Of a stretch of 64,000 bases of DNA, positions 37,701-48,160 are shown piece after piece. This stretch comes from Pelargonium cotyledonis (lineage: Eukaryota; Streptophyta; Magnoliopsida; Geraniales; Geraniaceae): positions 79,607 to 143,606 of the forward strand of contig JAYMTA010000008.1 in NCBI GenBank assembly GCA_036897625.1, written 5' to 3'. How positions within the stretch are numbered: position 1 is the first letter of the stretch; every line of letters begins with the position of its first letter. Made by a program: the position numbers and the translations under genes. The notes under the pieces were generated by a model, which saw only the letters and a program-made list of their open reading frames with translations, was not told where the DNA came from and made no database searches.

Positions 37701-38186
37701 TGCCGGAAGGACATTACCTTTATCGGAATGTTCCTTTATTAAATGAAATTCACTAAAAACAGGAATACATTTCTAAGACTCCTTTACCGGTTTAATCTTA
37801 ATATTGAATATTGAAGAACTAATACAAGATAAACTAGCTTTGCTGCCAAACAAAGGGAAAGAAATCCTCTGTCTGTGTTCTATTCCTTATGCTCAATATC
37901 AGAATCATTAGAATCTGTTATTAGCCTCATTGTGAGCTGCACTTCCTTCCAGTGTTTATATTAGTTACCTTTCCTTAGAGATACTGGAAAGCACTAACAA
38001 GAAGTAACTCTAAGGTATCTTCTACCAGTTCTATGGTTAATTTGGAGCTAGACCTTTGCGTGAGAGCTATACCTGTTTAAGGGAGATCGCCGGTACTTAT
38101 CAGAGCAGCTACTGTATTCCCTTGTCTTAGTAGCTAGGAAATTGTATTCTATAGTTATTCTAGTTAGAGTCTTTATAGTACTTGTT

Positions 38187-38342
38187 ATAAGGATAATTCC
38201 TCCTGCTCTTTGTGTTTTAAAATGTATCCAATTCGAACCTCTTTTCTTTAGTCAATCCCCTATTACCGACCCGGAACTTTGTGAAGGAGGTTAAGGAGGC
38301 ATAATAGTACTGTAGATAGTCAATCTTACACTCTAACCAGCA
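38187..38342 (+). repeat. R3 copy C
   Basis: The 5' word AAGGATAATTCCTCCTGCTC matches copy A closely. CTATTACCGAC and GGAGGTTAAGGAGG match copies F and B, and TTACACTCTAACCAGCACC is the 3' module. The 5' hairpin is not well formed in this copy. Confidence 0.65.
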
Positions 38343-38701
38343 CCAAGAAAAAAACTGTCACTTCAACTTCAGTTAAATTAGGAATTCCTTCCATTCTATA
38401 TTCTTTCATTTCTACTCAATCTTAAAAGCAGAATCTTAAAAACAGAAAGAATTCCCCCACTCATAAAAACTGCAGCTTTGCCTAAAATATCTCTGTTGCA
38501 CTTGACTTTTCTTTAAAAACCTATTTGCTTTGCTAGCAGCTTTTCTTTTAGAAAGAATTAGAAACCTTTAACTTGAACTCTCTTGAACTCTTATATACCA
38601 TCTAGAGAATAATGGGGAGAGCCGCCCTACACTGACTAGAAAAACAACATAGCTCTATCTTCATATACATTAACAAAGTAGTAAAGAACTCTTTAATTTA
38701 A

Positions 38702-38762
38702 GAGAATATTCCTCATGCCTTTATGTGCTTATGAGTATGCCCTACTTACACATTATGACCTA
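38702..38762 (+). repeat. R3 copy G (internally deleted short form)
   Basis: The 5' module GAATATTCCTCATG forms a 5-bp hairpin, CTCAT (38712-38716) with ATGAG (38731-38735). It runs straight into the 3' module CTTACACATTATGACC. The middle module is absent. The hairpin sits where CCTCTT/AAGAGG sits in B and D but uses different bases. Confidence 0.6.
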
Positions 38763-39242
38763 AAAAATGCTCTAAAAAAATACAAATATTACTTTAGCTT
38801 CAACTTATTCTATAAAATCCTTAACACTGTCTTATCTTAGAACCGGAAAACTCTCACTTTGACTTCATTACTGAACTGAATAACCCTAAAGACTTAAAGT
38901 TCTCACATTTGACAAAAGAACTCCTTAAACAGACCTCGCAAACAAAGCCATAACCTTTTCTTCTAAATAACTAGAATGTTTAAATCTTAAATTAGAGCTA
39001 TACCTGGAATAACTTGGGTTTCTTTATGAGCTATAATTAGCAAGCAGTAGCAAGCTATAGCGAGTAAGATACTTACCGGAATCTAGCCCTTATATTCCAT
39101 GCCATGTCCCTACTTCCTTGTGGACTTATTGTATTACTTATCCCTTTTTATTATAAAAGAGATAAATTAAGAAAGGGTTCTAGTTATAGTTTTTTTTAAT
39201 AAAATAGTTATAATAGATCTTTATAAGATTGTCTTGCAGTTT

Positions 39243-39390
39243 TTAAGGGACATTCCTCTTGTTTTTTCTGTAGCTTATCATATAAAGAGGATTTCAAAAT
39301 AGAGTACATCCCTATTATCCGAAGAAGGTTTAGGCCATATAATATTAGTATAGATAGAACACCTTACACATTATAACCACGAACTTCAGA
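39243..39390 (+). repeat. R3 copy D (full-length)
   Basis: The 7-bp hairpin TCCTCTT (39254-39260) with AAGAGGA (39285-39291) encloses a loop containing TGTAGCTTATCAT. Its outer pair is T-A where copy B has C-G. The middle word CTATTATCCGAAGAAGG and the 3' module CTTACACATTATAACCACGA complete the element. Confidence 0.75.
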
Positions 39391-40055
39391 ATATTCATAA
39401 CTATTATACCTAGAACTGCTTTCACAACTCTTTTGCATTATAAGGAATTTACAGATGGTTGAGTTGTAGTAAATTTGCTATAGGGAGTAACGATGAATAG
39501 ATGTATTTTCGAGAGGACTCAATTTTATGACTGGTTGGGTAAAGCCAAATGTTCCGTCAAGATGCGCCCGAAAAGGAGCTCCTGAAAAAAAAGGATACAA
39601 TTCTAATAAGTAGTAAAAAAACTAGGAGTAACTCATTAAACGGACATATAGAATTTTATAGATAAGTGGTTGTACCTCATCGGATAAAGCATTCTACTAA
39701 GGAATAGACTCTCCATTAGAAATAAATAAGGTCAAGAACTTACGAATAATAATACTTAGACTATTTTATACCCTCTAAGTTACCTTAATATGTACTAAAT
39801 TAACCTGGGATTTGCTCCGTTATTCAGAAAATCGCCGGAGTTTTTTCATATTAATCCGATTTGCTATCTTTTCTTTTGGGGACCAAAATTCCTATCTATT
39901 ACGTAGGTTAGGCCTGTATTCAATTAGACACCTACATTTTTAAAGTGAGGCGCGTAAGTGCAGTGAAATTCATTTATGTTTTTAACTGTGAAATAGATTT
40001 CTTATAATTAAGCTTAGTAGTCAATTTCTGGATATTATATTTAAGCCAGCTTTCT

Positions 40056-40126
40056 AAGGCTTTTGCGACTTGAACCTTTGCATGCCCGAAAGGGGAGCCC
40101 TTGATTTAACCATCGAAGAGGGTGTT
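40056..40126 (-). tRNA. tRNA-like element, stems lost
   Basis: On the minus strand CGATGGTTAAATC (40103-40115) resembles a D-arm. AAAGG with TTCAAGT (40068-40079) follows after exactly 23 nt, as in a tRNA. The anticodon, T and acceptor stems do not pair. The anticodon region holds the reverse complement of the GC-rich word GGAGCCC. Confidence 0.2.
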
Positions 40127-40311
40127 AGGTTGTTTTAAAAGGGGTCTATAGCTATTTATAAATAAGCCTGGATTCTATAAATGATTTAGTCTTTCTATAT
40201 AAGTGATTCCAAATCAAGCCTACCTTGGGATAATAGTTATGAAAAAAATAGAATTCTAAAACAAGATCTATGTATGATACTGGAATCCTCGCTCCTTTAT
40301 AACGTAGGGGT

Positions 40312-40388
40312 TGTCTCCTCTAGCTTAGTACCGGTTAGAACAAGGGACTGAAAGGCTTGGTACATGGATTCGAAATCCTGTTACTTTT
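40312..40388 (+). tRNA. tRNA-like element, Phe(GAA)-like
   Basis: By sequence this is one of the most tRNA-like stretches in the window: TAGCTTAGTACCGGTTAGAAC (40321-40341) as D-arm, loop CTGAAAG with anticodon GAA, and a T-arm CATGGATTCGAAATCCTG (40363-40380). The T-arm becomes a perfect canonical arm if one T is removed from its 5' side, or one A added on its 3' side. The anticodon stem pairs CAAG with CTTG, but three bases stand where one is needed. No acceptor stem is visible. It is a relic, or a gene needing insertion/deletion editing. Confidence 0.35.
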
Positions 40389-40399
40389 TACTCAGTGTA

Positions 40400-43300
40400 T
40401 TAGGACAACAAGCACTAGTAAATATACACATACCCGATTTCTTCTTAAAACGACACGTTAAAACCGAGAATACAATCTAAAGGGTACGGGCTATAACTAA
40501 ACCTTTTATAAATAAATAGGAATACTACATAAAATCCTCTACAAGCTTTCCCCCTTCAGGTAATTAAAGTAAATTATTTTGTATTCTGGAACAGTACTCG
40601 CTACTAGATTTATACTATTTGAGGCGTCTTTACAAATAAAAAGTATAAAGAAGGGGGCTATGATCTATGCCTCTGGAAACTAAAACGTTTCTTGAGATTG
40701 CTTAAGGGCTTATAATCACTTACTTCTTAAACTCTGTTGTATAGAAAACCTTTTTTTTTTATTCTATAAAGTTACTCAAGTGCCTTTTTAGTATAAACCT
40801 GCATTTTGAGCCATACACCAACGCAGTCTCTGGCCTGGAAGCTCATAAGAACCCCTTTTTAGGCCTAAAACTCCTAGATAACTGGTTTTGGAATTTAATA
40901 CCTCATAGAAGAGCCAAGACTAGAACCTTGAGTGGATTAGTAAATACTGAGTTAAAGGAATTAAAATAAACAAGGGTTCTCGATTAAGAAGCTCTCTGGT
41001 ATTGATTCTAAATTAAGATTAGAATAGTAGCCCCAGAGTATATTGAGATTTCTTGTAGTTATAGAATGTTTAAGGTACTCATAGTCATTTTTTTTTACTC
41101 CAAATCCTTTAATTATCTATAATCCTATTTATAAAGATATTACTGAGACATCAACTACAAAAAATTCTTTCTTACCGCATTATATATTTGAAAAACTAGC
41201 CACCTATAAATTACGGGGCTTTTCCTGCACTGTACTCCTGCCCAACCCCACTAACTATAGATATGAGCTTACTTATTAACGGCTAACTTAGCTTAAATAC
41301 AAATCTTTTCCAATTACTCGTTTTTGTTCTGAGTTAGAAAGAAGATAGAAGAATACGCATTATCAATTTGGAACTCCCATGCTTATACTATAAGAGTGTG
41401 CTTTATCGCTTGTATAAGTCCGGCACCTAGGTGTGTTCTTTTAGAGGTAAAGTCCATTGTTTCTATATTACAATTTAGAATTAATAACGAGGGATACTCA
41501 ATTTCATAAAAAGGTTTGAGTTTTTAGTCAAGCAATAAAAGTAAGAAACTATTATACAAAACTTTGTTTTCCAAAAATAGGAGCGTTACTAGTGAAGAGA
41601 AATTCTCAGGGGTAAGCAGTTGTAGCTCCAATTTAAGTTGCGGGTTACTTGCGTGATCCGGAACACTGACTTTTACTAAAACTTATGAAACTTGAGGCTC
41701 AGAATTCTATGTTTTCGTAGACCATAAAGCAGATAAACTTCTCTCTTGAAAGCTCCTTTAAAAGCGAGTACTTTAGCTAGCCAAACTTAAATTATGTACT
41801 TACTATACCTATTTTTTTAGTAAATAAGTTCCCTAAGATTGACTTTAACTCCTCTTAGCTAGACCAGCTTTCTTACCGCGCAAAACAGACCCCAAAAAGT
41901 TCTTTTTTGTATTTCAATGACTAATTAGAAGCCCGGTACAATCGAGATTAAAACATTGGTATTCCTTATAAAAAGTAACTCATGACTTACCTTTCGCTCA
42001 AATTTAGACTCCCCCCTGGCTCGTTATTATACCTCATTAGCAGTACCTACTGTACCAAGAATTATGAGTAAACTATCTGTAAAGTTTTTGACTAACCTCT
42101 TTATCTTGACCGGAATACTAACAGAGATCTTTTATTTTATGCTCTACTAGGTAACAAGAAAATTATGAAGTACTATATATAACATTACGCTTTCTGAATA
42201 TTAAAGTGGATTCTATACATCTCGAGGGCTAGCTCTTGATGAATTAAATGAGATAGACAAAGCCCTTAAATCCTTCTTAAACTAGAAGTATATACCTGTT
42301 TGCGGGACTCTTTTTGTAATAGGTATCCATTAGGATTGGAGTAAGCCTTTACTTTAAAAAAGAAACTGGAAAATATTTAATAAGAGATTACTGCTTAACT
42401 AGACTTGATTATTTAATTAGAATTTAATTAACTGCTTTTTTTAGGTCCTATAAGAGTTGTGTAACCAACAAAGGGGTTGTAGATTCGAATATTTTTTAGG
42501 CAAACAGGGTTTAAGGAAAAGAGGTAAAGGACGGATTAGACATGGTTTGATCAAATAATTTATTCTAAACAGAGGACTCCCGCTTTATAATTAGAAGGCA
42601 GCAGAACTTTTTCACCTCAATAATTACTAATTGGATGTTATATCCTTCTTAGTATTAGAATTCTTTAGGAATACCCGGCTTTGACTCCTTAGTGAACTCG
42701 GTGCTAGCTCCTAGTTTTCATTAAAAAATGTATTTGAATTTAGCTCTTTACTAGGATCTTTAAAAGGTATCTGAACCCCCGTGTGTAAGATTTAACGGGT
42801 TTATGTTATAAAAGTTACTGACTTGAAAAGAAGGTTAACGCATAAGAGTTACAATGCTCTATTTAAACGATTTTTCTTATTCCAGAAATATCTAGAGTAT
42901 TCAATGTGATCAAAGTTCTCTATTATTGTAATAGTTAAGTACAAGCTCTAGTTCCCTGCTTTTTCATAGTCATTACATAATGAAGTCGCACACAAGCGAA
43001 CGAGTAAATACACATATAAAGGACCTCCGCTCAGTTATTTGATCCTTTTTTTTAGTCCTGCAATTTGACTTTAACATAGTCTAAATCAGCATACTATATG
43101 GAGGGGTATAAGTTCTTTGAATCACTCATTTATTACAGACCGGCTCTTAAAAACCCATGGTCAATGTTAGTTTAACCTATCCTATCCAAAAAGCATATAA
43201 TTTAATACATAACCCCCTTTTTAGGAGGCTTCATATCAGTAACGGGCCCTTGTAATCAGTTATACGGGATTCCCTTATTATACATCGGATCCAGATAATT

Positions 43301-43470
43301 GAAATTACAAGAATTTTCAAGAAGGAGTTTAGTTTTATATTCCAGTTACATATTTTTTAGAGGTGTCCCTGCAGCTACTTTATTTATTATCTTGATCCCA
43401 GATTAAACATATAGGATAGGTTTTATCCATCTTTATACTTGTACCTTATATTTATAAATGAAATAGGAAA
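40400..43470. other. gene-free spacer
   Basis: I see no gene or repeat family member. A T-loop-like word near 42485 has no supporting stems. Confidence 0.5.
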
Positions 43471-43554
43471 AGGTTGGTTTTCAAAAATGTAAGCAAAGCA
43501 TCAAAAGCAAAAAGCGAAACCAAGAAAATAGGATCTTCTGTATCTAGGATAAAA

Positions 43555-43605
43555 AGACCTTTGAAATGTAGTATCTTATATAGAATAAAAAGTATACACA
43601 AAAAT
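43555..43605. repeat. R2 copy b (inside a 102-codon open frame)
   Basis: CTTTGAAATGTA, TATCTTATATAGAATAAAA and TATACAC match R2 copies a and c. It lies in an open frame 43474-43782 (102 codons, TTG as first codon) whose product would be basic and rich in Ile, Ser and Lys. I recognise no family. The frame carries Asp-Ile-Glu-Gln-Val-Val near 43681-43698, close to Asp-Ile-Glu-Glu-Val-Val in copy c. I do not call the frame a gene: its length is within chance and it lacks a normal start. Confidence 0.55.
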
Positions 43606-43783
43606 GTAATTGAAAGATCCATAGATAGTATCTATAGTTCTGTTTTTAGTCAAAGCATTCGATATTCCTTAGATATAGTGGATATAGAACAAGTAGTTAG
43701 TCGGGTATGTCCTGCTCAGAGTGGGAGTGCTCTAATAGATAACTTTCTGGTTATAAAATACAAAAAGTGCGAGCGAGAATAAA

Positions 43784-43855
43784 GGGAGTGGCTTTAGGAA
43801 GTCAGGGTATAGGTACTTCTAGTCAAAACTATCGGTTCAAATCCGATCGCTTCCT
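43784..43855 (+). tRNA. tRNA or tRNA-like element, possibly Arg(UCU)
   Basis: This is 71 nt plus a discriminator. Acceptor GGGAGTG (43784-43790) pairs at all seven positions with CGCTTCC (43848-43854), two by wobble. The T-arm ATCGG/TTCAAAT/CCGAT is perfect. A canonical anticodon loop CTTCTAG (UCU) lies at 43816-43822, but its stem does not pair. The sequence instead forms a different hairpin, GAAGT/ACTTC (43798-43819), in place of the D-arm. With acceptor and T-arm intact at the right distance, this is the best-paired tRNA-like element in the window. It overlaps the end of an R2-bearing open frame. Confidence 0.45.
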
Positions 43856-43999
43856 ATTCATCTTTCTTTGTAAGATGAATTCAGTACTTATTTTTCTTTC
43901 GATATTGACAATTATAAAGTCTAAGTATACTTTAGGGCAAATAAAGGAGGGGGGTGTCTTCTATGACAGTAAAATCCAATCTGTTGGTTTGTAGTTACC

Positions 44000-46900
44000 T
44001 TTTTTTTTTAGATCTTGATTCTTGTGAAAAGTAGATAATTTATCGAAAGGTTAAAAAAGAGGGACTTATCTGGGTTAGAAGCTCAATTTACTTCTTAGAA
44101 GGCTCATTCAACAAGGTTTCGTGGGGGCTCCTGCATTGCTGCTAGGTTTTTAAAACGCAGGTATAACGGGTAAAGCGTAATCTAGAAAGTAAGGGTTCTC
44201 GTGTTCTTTGGATTTAGCACTAGTTATTCGCAAAAACCCTTTGAGAAGCTCGAGTTAAGAGGTTGGTTTAGAATTAAGTGTTTTCCATAAGACCGCCTCA
44301 TATAGGAACGAAAACCGATGCCCTACCGCTTTCGCTATACTGCACTAAAACCATGTGTGAAAACGATAGGACACCAAAGTAACATTATTGAGACGGCTTT
44401 TCCTTACTTATTGTACCCAACATAATAGAGCTTTTGCCTAGTTTTATAGATCCTCTTGTTACTTGCCTAGATTCAACCTCGTAAATGCTAGGGAATAGTA
44501 AATACAGAATTACTGCATCAAAGGAAAGGGTTTTTTAAAAGTAGCACTGCCCCAATATGCTAAACAAGTTGTTTGATTATTAAAATCACATATTAAAATA
44601 GGTCGTCTACGCCTTGAACTCCAAAAGCTTGGGAATGGGTTCCTAAGTTTTGCTCCTTTACCTCTTTTTAATGACCTTCCCTATTTACCGTTGTACTATA
44701 CCTCTTTCATTTTTAAGTCCAGCGAATTCTATTGAGTCTAATCCCCTCTCTTTAAGGGTAATTACTATAACATCTCCCGAAAAGGTTGGATCTCTTTCAG
44801 TTTAAGGAAGTAGCCTATGTCATAATAGAGATATATGCCTGAAGTTTTCAAGATAAGGGGAGATCTAGGGAGTATGCTAAGCAAATAAGATAGGGCAAAT
44901 TCTTCCTTACTCGAAAAAGTGTTATTCGTGTACTAAAGTAATCAATATAAGGAATTTTTTGATATAGAGTCCATTTTGATTTCAACATACACATAGGTTT
45001 TGTATAATAAAGATTAGATTAAAAACTTTAAGTAAATAGAATTCTTTAGCTTTATTTCATGGAATTGAATCTCGTAAAAGGTAGGAACAGAGTAATTAGA
45101 TACGGTTTACTTATAGGATTGATTATTTCTCTATCAGGTTTCTTGGTTTCTAATAGGTTTCCAATTACAGAAGCTTCTAGGAAAACCCAGTAACAAGAAT
45201 AAAATTCCCTTTTTTGGAGTTCGAGAAAACTCCTCTCTCGTAGAATCCCTTTGTAGTAAAGTATAGAAATTTCAGAGTATAGCCTTTATCTTTCCTTGGT
45301 CTAGAAATTAAGGTACCAGCCAGCAGGAGCTCCCTTTTCGTGGGAGCGGCCCGTTTAAACCTTTACATATATGTAAAGTTTCTGTTTGTGATATATGCTC
45401 TGCTCTCCGTCTATCCTTGGGTATTCTATGATTTTTCTACTACTTTGTTTTCTGAACAGTCTTTGTATTAGGCAGGATTGGGCTCGGATTCAGTTCAGCA
45501 GTCAGTGGTGGAGTAAGAAATAAGAAGGTAAGAGATTCGCTAAAGCCTTCCACTCTCCGGGCTCGATCTATAAGAACTCCTTTATAATCGAAAACTTCAT
45601 AAACTAAAGTGCTATGCGGAAACTCTTTGCGATATTCTGGGAATAATCAAATTTAACTACATAATTTTCTTCATATTGAACGGGGACACATTAACTCGAG
45701 TTTCAAATTATGTTATCTTAGCAGGATATAAGCCCCCTCGCGGTTCTCTACTTACTACTAAATAGGATATAGGGTTATAATAGGTATAGAAAAGCTAGAA
45801 GATAAAAAGTAGGTCTGGTCTGTTAGCGGGGTTGTATTTCTATTATAGATCCCAATTTAGATCTAACAGAATTTCCCTTGATGTTACATTACGAGAACCA
45901 TATAACAAAACGTGTGCCCTGATAGGACATAGGGTAGCGACTTTACGAGTCCTGCTCTTTGCTTTGTTCTAAACCAAACAAATTTTCTCTTTCTCCATAT
46001 TAACATAAAATCATCCAAGTCATAATAAATACTAAAGGTTTTCCCTAAAAAAGGCTTTATAAACAACAAACTTTTATAGTGTTTTTGAAATAATGAAGTT
46101 CATGAGCAGTTAGTCTACTTCGTTGCTACCCAGCTAGTATGAATAAGAGTTAAAAAAGGCGATTACCTAAGCCTAAGTTATCCCACGAAAGCCGGATAGT
46201 TTCGTGCTTTCTTTTCGTCTATACCTTAGCACTTTCATTGAGACCGATATGGCTAGAGGATAGAAACCCCCAGTATCCTTAAAAGCTACTGTACGAAATC
46301 CTACTTTTTTAAAACTTATTGACATTCTCTTGGAATCACTATTTTAATCTTGTGCCTACAAATTCATTTTAAGAGAGTACTTTGGTTAATGCTTATTATT
46401 TGAAGTAGAACAGAATAGTCATTAGACTTTGTATATATATTTGTAATTAATGTCAAAGTCCCCTTACTTAGAGTTAGAAACTGAACTCAAACTCTCATCT
46501 TAGGAAATTCTTATATCTAGAAGCGTCCTTGTAAGAGGAGGAAAATCCAATTATAAAATTATATAACGGAATCAGTATAGGAATAGGAAGCCCTCAATCG
46601 CTTTTCGTTTCCGGGACTTCGCACTCTAGATTTCTAAGAAACTAATTTCAGTCAGAATTAAGCTTTCAGTTATATAGGAACTTTTGTAGAGGAAGAACTC
46701 GTTCAATAAAAGATATTACTTATATTTGATAATATACTATACTAAAACCTAGTAATAAAAATTGAAGCTTTAATTTAGCGCTATTAAGGGCAGTTTTTTA
46801 CTTACAAACAAAGATTCCCTTATAATTCTAGATTAAACTAAGTATTCGAGTCTCCCTTTACTTTATACACCTGTACCGATACGAGAAAAGAGAATACCCT

Positions 46901-47900
46901 TAGGAGTATATGTACAGTATTCGTTTTTCTTTTTCTCATTACTAAACCTTCGACGGAATTCCACCGCTGTGCTAAAGGAAAAAATCCTTTTGAATGTTAA
47001 GAGAACTTTATTGACTTTATACAAGACTTTGAGAAGATTTCCTTCCTTTATCTTTTCGTTGAGGTTATAACCCTTCTTCTAAAGGGGTTTTATATATATG
47101 GAAACTATAGATAAGGATTCCGAAGGAGTGTGTGATTAGTTTAGTGGAGAATAAGAATAGAGAAGTAGGTGGTAAAGCCCTGCCGATAGGCTAGTTTAAC
47201 TAACAACTGGATTTTCTTTCTTTTGCAAAGACCGGAATAAAGTTTTGTATGACTAAAAATTGAAAAACCCATTAGATCGAGATTGAAGAGGAGTTATCGA
47301 TATAAAAAGCGTTTAGTTTATATACTTACACTTAGGCCCAGCCTACAAAGATATTTGACTAAAATATAGATATAAGTAAGGGATCCTAAACCTGATACAG
47401 AGAGCTCTATAACTTACATACACAATAATCTACCCCTAGACCTGAGTTAATAGAGTAATTTCTCATCCTATCTATCTATGTATATCTACTAAGAATTCTG
47501 TACAAACTCCTTAATTTTTGTCAAGCGCTACTCGTAAACTAAAGTTATAGGTTTCTTTTAGGCTATTGGTACAAGACAGATGAAAGAGATTTAACAGCAG
47601 GCTAAAAAGGTTCTAATATAATATTAACAGAGCTTAGCTAAATTCAAGTCTAGGATTTCCCTTGATATAAAACTAAGTAAAATCAATTATGCTTCTCTAT
47701 TTAAAGGTATACTTTCTCTATTAAATATTAATAAAAACTATTACTTATTTGTAAAAAAAAATATAACGACACTTATTGGAACACACAGCATAGTTACTCC
47801 TTACTACCTTATTTAAACAAGTTTGACCTCTTTTAATACTAAAGGAATACTAGGAGAATACGTTTTTTAAAGAATGAAATCCTTATTATTAGGCAAACAC
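44000..47900. other. gene-free spacer with palindromes at 45.3 kb
   Basis: No gene seen. The only clear structure is the hairpin-plus-palindrome pair at 45329-45378. Confidence 0.5.
45329..45378. repeat. hairpin followed by a perfect 18-bp palindrome
   Basis: GCTCCC (45329-45334) pairs with GGGAGC (45342-45347) around a 7-nt loop. Thirteen bases later CTTTACATATATGTAAAG (45361-45378) is a perfect palindrome, extendable by AAAC/GTTT if one C is bulged. A GC-rich hairpin next to an AT-rich cruciform is unusual here. Nothing around it suggests a gene, so a replication, recombination or processing role is only a possibility. Confidence 0.85.
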
Positions 47901-48059
47901 CTAGCTATTCCCTACACAAGGACTTCTAAAATGGAAATGCATTAACACAAATTACAGATACGACGTAAACAAGGATTTAGAGAATACCGACCCCTCTCTA
48001 ATAAAAAGTATAGATTAGACTCTGTATCAGTGTAGTGTGTGTTAGATCCTAGGCTCTTT

Positions 48060-48160
48060 ATCTTAGTTAAACTTGTACTTGTATTCTGTAGCTTACTTTT
48101 AGCTCTTTCCTTTCTTAATCTTCATAGCTAAACCTGCTTTCTTTCTCGATAGAACAGCTT
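48060..48160 (-). repeat. R4 words, inverted orientation
   Basis: Read on the minus strand it contains AAGCTACAGAATACAAG, the two hallmark words of the R4 array side by side. CTTAATCTTCATAGCTA recurs near 51290 as TAGTAATCTTCATAGCTATA. Confidence 0.5.

Noticed and set aside
39510-39525. CGAGAGGAC, as in the sarcin-ricin loop of large-subunit rRNA
   Set aside because: Upstream and downstream conserved rRNA bases are missing.
39664-39745. tRNA-like D-arm (CTCATCGGATAAAGCA)
   Set aside because: Anticodon loop has eight bases, no convincing T-arm, no acceptor pairing.
43474-43782. 102-codon open frame containing R2 copy b
   Set aside because: Starts at TTG with no evident initiation context, within chance length, no family recognised; kept only as the setting of the repeat.
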